Shown in pieces: positions 50,184-58,199 of a stretch of DNA of 64,000 nucleotides. A program made the translations under genes and the position numbers. Location: contig JBBPZV010000005.1 in the NCBI GenBank assembly GCA_038198775.1, positions 30,622 to 94,621 of the forward strand, read 5' to 3'. Position 1 is the stretch's first letter. Each line of letters opens with the position of its first letter. The DNA is from JACCYJ01 sp038198775 (lineage in GTDB: Bacteria; Actinomycetota; Actinomycetes; Propionibacteriales; Nocardioidaceae). The notes beneath the pieces were generated by a model. That model was not told the origin of the DNA. It saw only the letters and a program-made list of their open reading frames with translations, and made no database searches.

Positions 50184-52328
50184 ATGGCGGACAGATCGTC
50201 CGGCCCCGCCAGTGGCGGTGGGCCGGCCCCCAGCAGCATCGACAAGCCCGACCAGATGCGCAACGTCGTCCTCGTCGGTCCGTCCGGCAGCGGCAAGACC
50301 ACCCTCGTCGAGCACATCCTGAGCAGCCACGGGGTGGTTTCCCGGGCCGGCACCGTCGAAGCCGGGACCACGGTCAGCGACGCCGACGAGGCCGAGCACA
50401 AGCAGCAGCGCTCGATCGGACTCTCGCTGGTGCCGTACGTCGCAGGCGGCATCAAGGTCAACCTCCTCGACACCCCCGGCTACGCCGACTACGTCGGTGA
50501 GCTGCGGGCCGGTTTGCGGGCTGCTGACTGCGCCCTGTTCGTCGTGTCGGCCGCCGAGCCACTGGACGGCGCCACGAAGGCGCTGTGGAACGAGTGCGAG
50601 AGGGTCGGGATGCCACGGGCCGTCGCGATCACCAAGCTGGACCACGCGCGCGCGGACTATCCGGCGACGCTGGAGGCCGTACGAGGCGTCTTCGGCGACA
50701 ATGTGATGCCGCTCTATCTGCCGCTGTCTTCGGGCAGCGCCCTGGCCGGGCTGTTGTCGCAGCAGGTCTTCGACTACGCCACGGGGTCGCGCCGCCAGCG
50801 CGAACCCGACGACGACGAGGCCGCCGCGATCACCGCGGCCCGGGGAACGCTGATCGAGGCGGTGATCGAGGAGTCCGAGGACGAGTCACTGATGGATCGC
50901 TACCTCTCCGGAGACGAGATCGACCTCGACACCCTGGTCGACGACCTGGAGACGGCGGTGGCCAGGGCCACGCTGTTCCCGGTCATCCCCTTGGCGGCAC
51001 CCACCGGCGCCGGACTGGCCGAGCTCGACGAGGTCGTGACCCGCGCCTTCCCCGCGCCGACCGAGCACCCGTTGCCGCCCATCTACACCATCGCGGGCGC
51101 GAGCGCCGACAGCGTCGGCTGCGACCCGGACGGTCCACTGCTCGCCGAGGTGGTGAAGACGACTTCGGACCCGTACCTGGGCCGGGTCTCGCTCGTCCGC
51201 ATCTTCTCCGGCACGCTGACTCCGGACGCCGCCGTCCACGTCTCGGGGCATTCCTCGGCCTTCCGCGACGGTGGTGGTGGGCACGAGGACCACGACGAGG
51301 ACGAACGGATCGGGGGGCTGTCCAGCCCCCTCGGCAAGACCATGCGCCCGGTACCGAAGGGGGTCGCCGGGGACCTGTGCGCGATCGCGAAGCTCAGCCG
51401 GGCCGAGACGGGCGACACGATCTCGGGCAAGGACCGCCCGCTGCTGATGGAGCCCTGGCCGATGCCGGAACCCTTGCTGCCGGTTGCGGTGGAAGCCCAG
51501 ACGAAGTCCGACGAGGACAAGCTGTCCCAGGGTCTGGCCAGGCTGGCGGCCGAGGATCCGACCCTGCGGATCGAGCACAACCCCGAAACCCACCAGCTCG
51601 TCCTCTGGACGATGGGCGAGTCGCACGCCGAGGTGTTGCTGGACCGGTTGGAGACGCGCTTCGGGGTGAGCGTGCGCCGGGTCGAGGTGGCCGTACCGCT
51701 GCGCGAGACCTTCGCCCGGCCGGCGCCGGGGCACGGTCGGCACGTCAAGCAGTCCGGTGGGCACGGGCAGTACGCGGTGTGCGACGTGACCGTGGAACCG
51801 CTGCCGTCCGGCGGCGGCTTCGAGTTCGTCGACAAGGTCGTCGGAGGAGCGGTGCCCCGCCAGTTCATCCCGAGCGTGGAGAAGGGCGTCCTGGCGCAGA
51901 TGGAGCGCGGTTTGGTCACCGGCAACCGGGTCGTCGACATCCGGGTCACACTGCTGGACGGCAAGGCGCACAGCGTCGACTCCTCCGACATGGCCTTCCA
52001 GACCGCCGGGGCGCTCGCGCTCAAGGACGCCGCCGAGCAGGCCGAGGTGTCGCTGCTGGAGCCGGTGGACGACGTCAAGGTCCTGATCGGCGACGAGTAC
52101 GTCGGCGCGGTCATGGGCGACCTGTCCTCGCGGCGGGCCCGGGTCCTGGGCAGCGAGTCCGCACCGGGAGGGCGCACGATCGTGCACGCGGAGGCGCCGG
52201 CGGCCGAGCTGCTCCGCTACGCCACCGACCTGCGCTCGCTGAGCCATGGCACCGGGTCGTTCTCGCGTACGTACGTCCGCTACGACCCCGTCCCCGCCCA
52301 CGTGGCCGCCCGCCTCCGCCACCCCTGA
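50184..52328 (+). CDS. Elongation factor G-like GTPase (EF-G paralogue)
   Basis: 714 residues. G domain with G1 GPSGSGKTTL, G3 DTPGYADY, G4 TKLDHA; the G2 threonine loop differs from true EF-G (EAGTTVSDADEAEHKQQRS). Domains II to V follow. It is the paralogue found beside pgsA in actinobacteria, not the canonical fusA of the str operon. Exact function unknown; a ribosome-associated role is likely. A His/Asp/Glu-rich loop (HEDHDEDERIGG) interrupts domain II. Its TGA is followed one base later by repeat array D. Confidence 0.92.
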   Translation: MADRSSGPASGGGPAPSSIDKPDQMRNVVLVGPSGSGKTTLVEHILSSHGVVSRAGTVEAGTTVSDADEAEHKQQRSIGLSLVPYVAGGIKVNLLDTPGYADYVGELRAGLRAADCALFVVSAAEPLDGATKALWNECERVGMPRAVAITKLDHARADYPATLEAVRGVFGDNVMPLYLPLSSGSALAGLLSQQVFDYATGSRRQREPDDDEAAAITAARGTLIEAVIEESEDESLMDRYLSGDEIDLDTLVDDLETAVARATLFPVIPLAAPTGAGLAELDEVVTRAFPAPTEHPLPPIYTIAGASADSVGCDPDGPLLAEVVKTTSDPYLGRVSLVRIFSGTLTPDAAVHVSGHSSAFRDGGGGHEDHDEDERIGGLSSPLGKTMRPVPKGVAGDLCAIAKLSRAETGDTISGKDRPLLMEPWPMPEPLLPVAVEAQTKSDEDKLSQGLARLAAEDPTLRIEHNPETHQLVLWTMGESHAEVLLDRLETRFGVSVRRVEVAVPLRETFARPAPGHGRHVKQSGGHGQYAVCDVTVEPLPSGGGFEFVDKVVGGAVPRQFIPSVEKGVLAQMERGLVTGNRVVDIRVTLLDGKAHSVDSSDMAFQTAGALALKDAAEQAEVSLLEPVDDVKVLIGDEYVGAVMGDLSSRRARVLGSESAPGGRTIVHAEAPAAELLRYATDLRSLSHGTGSFSRTYVRYDPVPAHVAARLRHP

Positions 52329-52329
52329 T

Positions 52330-52447
52330 CGACCATCCGAGACTTCTTGCTCGACCACCCGAGAGTTTCGGTGTCACCATCCGAGACTTCGGGCGCGGGC
52401 ACGGACCGAAACTCACGGATCGTCGGACGAAAACTCACGGATCGTCG
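52330..52447. repeat. 22-bp repeat array D (3 direct plus 2 inverted units)
   Basis: Plus-orientation units at 52330, 52352 and 52374, an 8-bp spacer, then minus-orientation units at 52404 and 52426. It fills the gap between two convergent genes; each gene is followed by units in its own sense direction. The last unit holds the stop codon of the HIT gene (52435-52437). Confidence 0.9.
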
Positions 52448-52992
52448 GGCCAGGCGGCGGTGAGGAGGTTGCGGGTGTCTGCGAGCAGCTGCGGGAGCAC
52501 CTTGGTCCGGGCGACGACCGGCATGAAGTTCGAGTCGCCGCCCCACCGCGGCACGACGTGCTGGTGCAGGTGCGCCGCGATGCCCGCCCCGGCGACCGCC
52601 CCCTGGTTCATCCCGAGGTTGAACCCGTGCGGCCGGCTGACCGTACGGACGGCACGCATCGCCTGCCGTGTCATCTCCGCCACCTCGGCCACCTCGGCAG
52701 CGTCCAGCTCGGTGTAGTCGGCGACGTGGCGGTACGGGCACACCATCAGGTGCCCCGGGTTGTACGGGTACAGGTTGAGCACCGCGTACGTTCGCCGCCC
52801 CCGGCGCACCACCAGCCCGTCGCCGTCCACCAGGCCGGGAATCCGGCAGAACGGGCACCCGTCCCCCGCGTTCTCGCCGACCGGCTTGTTCTCCCCCTCG
52901 ATGTACGCCATCCGGTGCGGCGTCCACAGTCGCTGCAACGCGTCGGGCTCCCCGGCGCCGTCCGGCGCGGCCAGCTGGGGCGCTCCGGTCAC
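52435..52992 (-). CDS. HIT-family Ap4A phosphorylase-like protein
   Basis: 185 residues with the histidine triad HLHQHVVPRW (catalytic central His) and two CxxC-like Cys near the N-terminus (GCPFCRI). Likely an Ap4A phosphorylase like the mycobacterial protein at the same locus next to pgsA and thrS. GTG 52992 overlaps the thrS stop. The C-terminal DDP-stop is encoded by a 22-bp repeat unit. Confidence 0.9.
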   Translation of the reverse strand: MTGAPQLAAPDGAGEPDALQRLWTPHRMAYIEGENKPVGENAGDGCPFCRIPGLVDGDGLVVRRGRRTYAVLNLYPYNPGHLMVCPYRHVADYTELDAAEVAEVAEMTRQAMRAVRTVSRPHGFNLGMNQGAVAGAGIAAHLHQHVVPRWGGDSNFMPVVARTKVLPQLLADTRNLLTAAWPDDP

Positions 52993-54968
52993 ACCTGCAC
53001 CCGGTCGCGGACGGCGGTCACGATCCGCTCCACCGCGTCCCCGACCGGCACTCCGTTGTCCTGCTCACCGCTGCGGTAGCGGAACGACACCCCCCCACTC
53101 TCCACGTCGCGGTCACCGGCGATCAGCATGTACGGCACCTTCTGGGTCTGCGCGGTGCGGATCTTCTTCTGCATCCGGTCGTCGGAGTCGTCGACGTCGA
53201 CGCGGATTTCCTCAGCCCGCAGCCGCTCCGCCACCTCGCGCAGGTACGAGACGTGCCGCTCGGCCACCGGGATGGCCACCACCTGGACCGGAGCCAGCCA
53301 CGGTGGGAAAGCGCCCGCGTAGTGCTCCACGAGAACGCCGAGGAAGCGTTCGATCGCCCCGAACAGCGCGCGGTGGATCATGACCGGGCGTTGGCGGGAC
53401 CCGTCGGCCGCGGTGTACTCCAGGCCGAAGCGCTCCGGCAGCATCAGGTCGACCTGGATCGTCGACAGCTGCCAGGTGCGACCGATGGCGTCTCGGGCCT
53501 GCACCGAGATCTTGGGTGCGTAGAAGGCAGCTCCCCCCGGGTCGAGCACGAGGTCGAGGCCGCTGGCCTGCGCCGCTTCCCGCAGCGCTTCGGTCGCCTC
53601 CGCCCACTCCTCTTCGCTGCCGATCGACTTGTCCGGGTCACGGGTCGAGAGCTCAAGGTAGAAGTCCTGGAGCCCGTAGTCGCGCAGCAGCGCCAGCACG
53701 AAGTCCAGCAGCGACCGGATCTCCGCGTGCAGCTGATCGCGGGTGCAGTAGATGTGCGCGTCGTCCTGGGTCATGCCCCGCACCCTGGTCAGCCCGTGCA
53801 GGGTGCCGGACCGCTCGTACCGGTACACCGCCCCGAACTCGAACAGCCGCAGCGGCAGCTCCCGGTACGAGCGACCGCGGGAGCGAAAGATCAGGCAGTG
53901 CATCGGGCAGTTCATCGGCTTGAGGTAGTAGCGCGCCTCCTCCAGCTCCATCGGGGGATACATCGCGTCGGCGAACCACTCGAGGTGCCCCGAGGTCTCG
54001 AACAACCCCCCCTTGGTGATGTGCGGGCTGAAGACGAACTCGTACCCCGCCTCCTCGTGCCGGCGCCGCGCGTGATCCTCCATCTCCTTGCGGACCACGC
54101 CGCCCTTGGGGTGGAAGACCGCCAGCCCGGAGCCCAGCTCCTCGGGGAAGCTGAACAGGTCCAGCTCGGCGCCCAGCCGGCGATGGTCGCGGGAGGCCGC
54201 CTCCGCGAGCCGGTGCAAGTACGCCTCCAGCTCCTCGCGGCTCGGCCACGCGGTGCCGTAGATGCGCTGCAGCTGCGGGTTCGCCTCGTTCCCCCGCCAG
54301 TACGCCGCCGCGGACCGTGTCAGCACGAACGCCGGGATGCGCCTGGTGGTCGGCAGGTGCGGACCCCGGCACAGGTCCCGCCACGCCACAGAGCCGTCGC
54401 GGCGCAGGTTGTCGTAGATGGTCAGCTCACCGGCTCCCACCTCGACGTCGGCGCCGTCCGCCGGGGCAACGGCGCCGTCCTTGAGCGAGACCAGCTCGAG
54501 CTTGTACGGCTCACCGGCCAGCTCGGCGCGCGCCTCGTCGTCGGAGACCACCCGGCGGACGAACCGCTGGCCCTCCTTGACGATTTTGCGCATCCGGGTC
54601 GCGATGCGCTCTAGGTCGTCCGGTACGAACGGCTCGGGCACGTCGAAGTCGTAGTAGAAGCCGTCCTCGATGGGAGGACCGATCCCGAGTCTGGCCTTGG
54701 GAAACAGGTCCTGCACCGCCTGCGCCAGCACGTGGGCCGTCGAGTGCCGCAGGATCGCCAGCCCGTCGGGTGAGTCGATCGGCACCGAGCTGACCTCGTC
54801 GCCGGGCCGCAGCTCGTACGACAGGTCGCGCAGCTCACCGCCAACCGCGACGGCGACGGCGACGGCCCGAGGATCGGCGCCGAAGAGCTCCGCGGCACGC
54901 GTGCCCCTCGTGACCGTACGCTTCGTCGACCGACCGTCGCTGCGCACCGTCACCTCGAGCTCGGACAC
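52989..54968 (-). CDS. thrS: Threonyl-tRNA synthetase
   Basis: 659 residues from GTG 54968 (GGGAG upstream). TGS domain at the N-terminus, editing domain with HSTAHVLAQAV, class II core with zinc ligands (PMNCPMHCLIF), motif 2 RYERSGTLHGLTRVRGMTQDDAH and a C-terminal anticodon domain (VQVVAIPVAERH). The longer frame from 55037 crosses the promoter. No T-box leader is visible. Confidence 0.96.
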   Translation of the reverse strand: MSELEVTVRSDGRSTKRTVTRGTRAAELFGADPRAVAVAVAVGGELRDLSYELRPGDEVSSVPIDSPDGLAILRHSTAHVLAQAVQDLFPKARLGIGPPIEDGFYYDFDVPEPFVPDDLERIATRMRKIVKEGQRFVRRVVSDDEARAELAGEPYKLELVSLKDGAVAPADGADVEVGAGELTIYDNLRRDGSVAWRDLCRGPHLPTTRRIPAFVLTRSAAAYWRGNEANPQLQRIYGTAWPSREELEAYLHRLAEAASRDHRRLGAELDLFSFPEELGSGLAVFHPKGGVVRKEMEDHARRRHEEAGYEFVFSPHITKGGLFETSGHLEWFADAMYPPMELEEARYYLKPMNCPMHCLIFRSRGRSYRELPLRLFEFGAVYRYERSGTLHGLTRVRGMTQDDAHIYCTRDQLHAEIRSLLDFVLALLRDYGLQDFYLELSTRDPDKSIGSEEEWAEATEALREAAQASGLDLVLDPGGAAFYAPKISVQARDAIGRTWQLSTIQVDLMLPERFGLEYTAADGSRQRPVMIHRALFGAIERFLGVLVEHYAGAFPPWLAPVQVVAIPVAERHVSYLREVAERLRAEEIRVDVDDSDDRMQKKIRTAQTQKVPYMLIAGDRDVESGGVSFRYRSGEQDNGVPVGDAVERIVTAVRDRVQV

Positions 54969-55009
54969 GACCGGCTCCCATCGTTCGAACACAACCCATC
55001 GGGCGATCG

Positions 55010-55015
55010 ATGCTA
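55010..55015 (-). promoter_or_regulatory. Putative -10 element of thrS
   Basis: Minus-strand TAGCAT about 42 bases before the thrS GTG. The corresponding -35 is weak (TCGTGC region), so this is a low-confidence call. The rest of 54969-55121 shows no other element. Confidence 0.35.
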
Positions 55016-55121
55016 ACCGCGCCGGGCGCGCCAGCACGACCCGTTACTCCGAGCGAACGGCTACCCGATGGTCGGGAACTGCGGTCGCAGTGGGCACGGC
55101 GGCAGGCTCCACCGCATCGGG

Positions 55122-55688
55122 TCAGTCTGAGCCGGTACCCGCCGCACATGTCGCGTGAGCGGGCTTGAGGTAACGCGAGAACCTCGTCTGATCGTCGAAG
55201 TAGGCACCTTGGAGGTCAAGCGTTCCGTTGATGGTGCGCACCTTGGCCTTGATCTTCTTGTTCGGGCCGGTCTTGGTCAGACATGACTTGGACACCGACA
55301 CCCGGATGCGCTTGGCGGAGAGTGCCGTCTTGATTCGCTGGCACGGCAGTACCATCGGCTCCACCGGATCGTTCAAAGGGCGCCACGCCAAACCGGTGAC
55401 GACCACCTTCCCCCGGCGGTTGCGGAGCACAACGACGGCGTAGACTTTCTTCTTGCCCCTGGTCTTGATCAGCAGCTCGGTCCCCGACAGCTTCCCCGGC
55501 TTGAGATGAGGAATCCTGACCACGGCCCGGATGCGGTGTTCGCCGTGCTGGACCCTGCCCCTGGTGACGTCGACGGCCTTCGACGCGTCGCCAGACCGAT
55601 CCTGAACCCGGGCGGTCTGCGCGATCGCAGTCATCGGGGTCAGTGCGAGCGCAAAACCAACCAGCCCCACGCCGCATGCTCTCCTCAT
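55122..55688 (-). CDS. Secreted hypothetical protein
   Basis: 188 residues from ATG 55688 with Shine-Dalgarno GAAGGA. Signal peptide with AIA cleavage site near residue 23; the mature protein is basic, beta-rich, with four Cys that could form two disulphides. Pattern (QDRSGDASKAVDVTRGRVQHGEHRIRAVV) resembles other actinobacterial exported proteins of unknown role. It is the last chromosomal gene before the attachment site. Confidence 0.7.
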   Translation of the reverse strand: MRRACGVGLVGFALALTPMTAIAQTARVQDRSGDASKAVDVTRGRVQHGEHRIRAVVRIPHLKPGKLSGTELLIKTRGKKKVYAVVVLRNRRGKVVVTGLAWRPLNDPVEPMVLPCQRIKTALSAKRIRVSVSKSCLTKTGPNKKIKAKVRTINGTLDLQGAYFDDQTRFSRYLKPAHATCAAGTGSD

Positions 55689-55810
55689 CGGGGTTCCTTC
55701 CGTTGACCTGAGGTCGAGCCGGTCATACTGCCTAGACGCTGCGGGGCCCCAATAGGTTGCAACCTTTACCCGTCGCCGACGGCTGCGGCCGGTGGCCAGC
55801 CCGCTGAGTC

Positions 55811-55836
55811 TGGTGGGCGATACTGGGTTCGAACCA
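55811..55836 (-). other. attL: 3' end of a tRNA-Val gene
   Basis: Read on the minus strand, the 26 bases TGGTTCGAACCC...ATCGCCCACCA are the T-arm end, acceptor 3' strand and CCA of an actinobacterial tRNA-Val (whose 5' end is normally GGGCGAT). The 5' part of the tRNA is missing: at the expected place the sequence is phage-like. This is the usual footprint of a tyrosine integrase using a tRNA 3' end. Confidence 0.8.
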
Positions 55837-55866
55837 GGCCCGCGCCCACCGTTGCGATACTGGGTT
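55817..55866 (+). repeat. 13-bp direct repeat at the attachment site
   Basis: GCGATACTGGGTT occurs at 55817-55829 (inside the tRNA fragment) and 55854-55866, 37 bp apart. The second may be an integrase arm site or a leftover of an earlier integration. Bases 55689-55997 otherwise hold no gene; further right a 9-bp repeat ATCTGGCAC occurs at 55965 and 55976, just before the integrase start. Confidence 0.7.
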
Positions 55867-55997
55867 GACCTCGGATTTTGTGCTCTGACCAGCACGTTTG
55901 CGAAACAGTAGCGCGTCCCCACGTGTCCCACAAGTGGACACGAACGGCCTCGGATACCCTTGTCATCTGGCACGTATCTGGCACGAAAGGCCGGTCA

Positions 55998-57110
55998 GTG
56001 GCGAACCGTAAGGGCACGAAGGCGTCGTTTGGGAGCCTGCGGACCCTGCCGTCTGGACGCATCCAGGCACGCTACACAGGCCCCGACGGGTTGCCCCACC
56101 GGGCGCCTTTCACCTTCGACACCAAGCTCGACGCCGAGACGTGGCTGGCGACCATCCGCACCGACCTGGTGCGCGGGCAGTGGCAGCCCCAAGGCACCAC
56201 CCGGCCGATGACGTTCGCCGACTACTCCGCCGCGTGGCTGGCCGACCGGCCCCTCAAGCCGCGGACCCAGGCCCACTACCGGGCGCTGCTGCAGCAGCGC
56301 CTGCTGCCCGCGTTCGGCCCGGCCACCCTCACGGGCATCACACCGGACGCGGTGCGCCGCTGGCACTCCCAGATGGGTACCACCCGGCCAACCCTGCGAG
56401 CCCACGCCTACGGGCTGCTGCGGTCCATCCTCGGCTCCGCCGTGCAGGACCAGCTGCTCACGGTGAACCCGTGCCACATCCGCGGTGCCGGCAACGCCAA
56501 ACGGGTCCACAAGGTCCAGCCGCTGACCGTGCCCGAGCTCGAGGCGCTGGTCGTCGCGATGCCGCCACGGCACAGGGTGATGACCCTGCTCGCGGCTTGG
56601 TGCGGGCTGCGGTTCGGGGAGCTCGCCGAGCTACGGCGCGGCGACGTCGACCTCCGCGCCGGCGTTCTCCGCGTCCGCCGGGCCGTAGTGCGGGCGGACG
56701 GGCAGACCATCGTCGGGCCGCCGAAGTCCGACGCCGGCACTCGTGACGTCGCCATCCCGCCGCACCTGCTGCCCGCGGTCCGGGCGCACCTGCACGACAC
56801 CATCCGCGGCGGCCGGGCCGGGCTGCTGTTCCCCGCCGCCTCCGACCCCGACGCGCACCTGGCGCCCTCGACGCTCTACAGGGCGTTCTACGGCGCCCGA
56901 AAGGCCGCCGGGCGCCCCGACGTCCGCTGGCACGACCTGCGCCACACCGGGGCCGTCCTGGCGGCCGCGACGGGCGCAACCCTGGCAGAGCTGATGGCGC
57001 GGCTCGGGCACTCCACCGCCGGGGCCGCGCTGCGCTACCAGCACGCTGCCCAGGGCCGCGACGCCGAGATCGCCAAGGCGCTGTCGGCGCTGGCCGAGCC
57101 CTCCCGGTGA
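55998..57110 (+). CDS. Tyrosine-type site-specific integrase
   Basis: 370 residues from GTG 55998 (GAAAGG upstream); the longer frame to 55878 lacks a ribosome site. Arm-binding N-terminus, SAM-like core-binding domain (about 70-165), catalytic domain with Arg205, Lys243, His312, Arg315, His338 and nucleophile Tyr347. All catalytic residues present, so probably active. Adjacent to attL, as expected. Stop overlaps the next gene (GTGA). Confidence 0.95.
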   Translation: MANRKGTKASFGSLRTLPSGRIQARYTGPDGLPHRAPFTFDTKLDAETWLATIRTDLVRGQWQPQGTTRPMTFADYSAAWLADRPLKPRTQAHYRALLQQRLLPAFGPATLTGITPDAVRRWHSQMGTTRPTLRAHAYGLLRSILGSAVQDQLLTVNPCHIRGAGNAKRVHKVQPLTVPELEALVVAMPPRHRVMTLLAAWCGLRFGELAELRRGDVDLRAGVLRVRRAVVRADGQTIVGPPKSDAGTRDVAIPPHLLPAVRAHLHDTIRGGRAGLLFPAASDPDAHLAPSTLYRAFYGARKAAGRPDVRWHDLRHTGAVLAAATGATLAELMARLGHSTAGAALRYQHAAQGRDAEIAKALSALAEPSR

Positions 57111-57568
57111 GTAGGCCGCCCGTGAACCAGGCGCGGCGGCCCTTCCAATCCAGGACCATCGCGGTGTGGTGCGAGGGTTGCCCCGGCGCGGTGACCACGT
57201 ACATCGGCCGGCTCGACTCGGCGAAGAGGGCTGGCCAGGAGCACTGGCGCCCGTCGGGGCCCCACGTGGTGACTCAGCGGCTTGCGCTGCGATCCGAGTT
57301 GGGCGTCCGACTGGAGGTGCTGGAAGTGGCGGGCCGGGTCGCGGAACGGTACCGGCTCCGGTGCCCGAGCTGCGGGTTCGACGTCATCGCGGGTGACCGG
57401 CTCGGCAGCCGACCTGGCGCACGATCGCTCTGGGAGTCCCCCTGGGGTGAGATCGAACAACGGGTGTTCGACGCTGCGCGCAAGACCGACGTCGTCCTGT
57501 CGAAGGTCGCAGATGAAGGCGTGTCGCGGCTCTCACTGTCCGCCCTTGGCCGTATATTGACCCTGTAG
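57107..57568 (+). CDS. Phage protein with two CxxC pairs
   Basis: 153 residues. Two Cys pairs, CEGC (about 23-26) and CPSC (about 86-89), could form a zinc ribbon. The C-terminal helix region has no match I recognise. Coupled to the integrase by GTGA overlap. Unknown function. Confidence 0.6.
   Translation: MSRPPVNQARRPFQSRTIAVWCEGCPGAVTTYIGRLDSAKRAGQEHWRPSGPHVVTQRLALRSELGVRLEVLEVAGRVAERYRLRCPSCGFDVIAGDRLGSRPGARSLWESPWGEIEQRVFDAARKTDVVLSKVADEGVSRLSLSALGRILTL
57553..57558 (+). promoter_or_regulatory. Putative -10 element before the excisionase
   Basis: TATATT, one mismatch from consensus, at the very end of the preceding gene and 62 bases before the xis ATG. The -35 region is poor. In this GC-rich sequence such a hexamer is rare, which is the main argument. 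Confidence 0.35.
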
Positions 57569-57620
57569 TCCTCAGCACCTCAGCGGGTGCAGGTTCGCCC
57601 TGCCCGGAGGTGCCTTTTCG

Positions 57621-57833
57621 ATGACGCTAACGCCGGTCGACCCCCAACCCCACCTGCTCACCATCACCGGCGCGTCTGCCGACCTCGACGTGTCGACTCG
57701 GACGATTCGCCGCTACATCGCCGCTGGTCTGCTGCCGGCGTACCGCATCGGGCCCCGGCAGGTCCGGATCAAGCGCCGCGACCTCGAAAGGTTGCTCCGC
57801 CGCATCCCGGCAGTCGGTGACTCCGGTGCCTGA
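57621..57833 (+). CDS. Excisionase-type helix-turn-helix protein
   Basis: 70 residues, MerR/AlpA-like winged helix: SADLDVSTRTIRRYIAAGLLPAYRIGPRQVRIKRRDLERLL. Binds DNA and likely directs integrase toward excision. Shine-Dalgarno GGAGG ten bases before ATG. Separate transcription from int is possible. Confidence 0.85.
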   Translation: MTLTPVDPQPHLLTITGASADLDVSTRTIRRYIAAGLLPAYRIGPRQVRIKRRDLERLLRRIPAVGDSGA

Positions 57834-57840
57834 ACGACGA

Positions 57841-57870
57841 AGCGGCCTCCACCACCGAGGAGAGGCCGCT
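57841..57870 (+). terminator. Hairpin after the excisionase gene
   Basis: Perfect 9-bp arms AGCGGCCTC/GAGGCCGCT around a 12-nt loop, seven bases after the xis stop. No T-run follows. Confidence 0.5.
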
Positions 57871-57926
57871 GGGACGCCGATCGCCACCGTCGTCGCGCCG
57901 ATTCTACCCACAGACGGTGGCCAGAC

Positions 57927-58199
57927 ATGATCACCGGCAGCGTCCTGATCGACCTGCGCGACGCCGAGCCCGAGTCCGCGCACCGCCGCTTGGCCGGCCT
58001 CTACAACGCACCAGACGGTGTGCGCGTGGTCGTGCTGGTCGGGGCGCTCGCGCCGGACCCGCGGGTTGTCGATCTACTGCATCGCGATCATCTCCACCGC
58101 CTCAACCTGGAGGTGTGGGGTGAGCCGTGGCAGGTCCCCAGGTGGCTGACCGCCCTTCGCACAGGTGATTTGCTGACGTCGCTCGGGATGGTGCGGTAA
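57927..58199 (+). CDS. Small phage protein of unknown function
   Basis: 90 residues, soluble. Contains LRDAEPESAHRRLAGLY and PRVVDLLHRDHLHRLNLEVWGEPW, giving a Rossmann-like alternation but no identifiable motif. Its stop overlaps the start of the primase-helicase gene (TAATG), so the two are coupled. No strong ribosome site. Confidence 0.6.
   Translation: MITGSVLIDLRDAEPESAHRRLAGLYNAPDGVRVVVLVGALAPDPRVVDLLHRDHLHRLNLEVWGEPWQVPRWLTALRTGDLLTSLGMVR

Noticed and set aside
54969..55121. T-box or other aminoacyl-tRNA leader before thrS
   Set aside because: No T-box motif or terminator/antiterminator pair can be found.
55800..55870. Complete tRNA-Val gene at the prophage boundary
   Set aside because: Only the T-arm and acceptor 3' strand are present; no D-arm, anticodon arm or 5' acceptor strand upstream on the minus strand.
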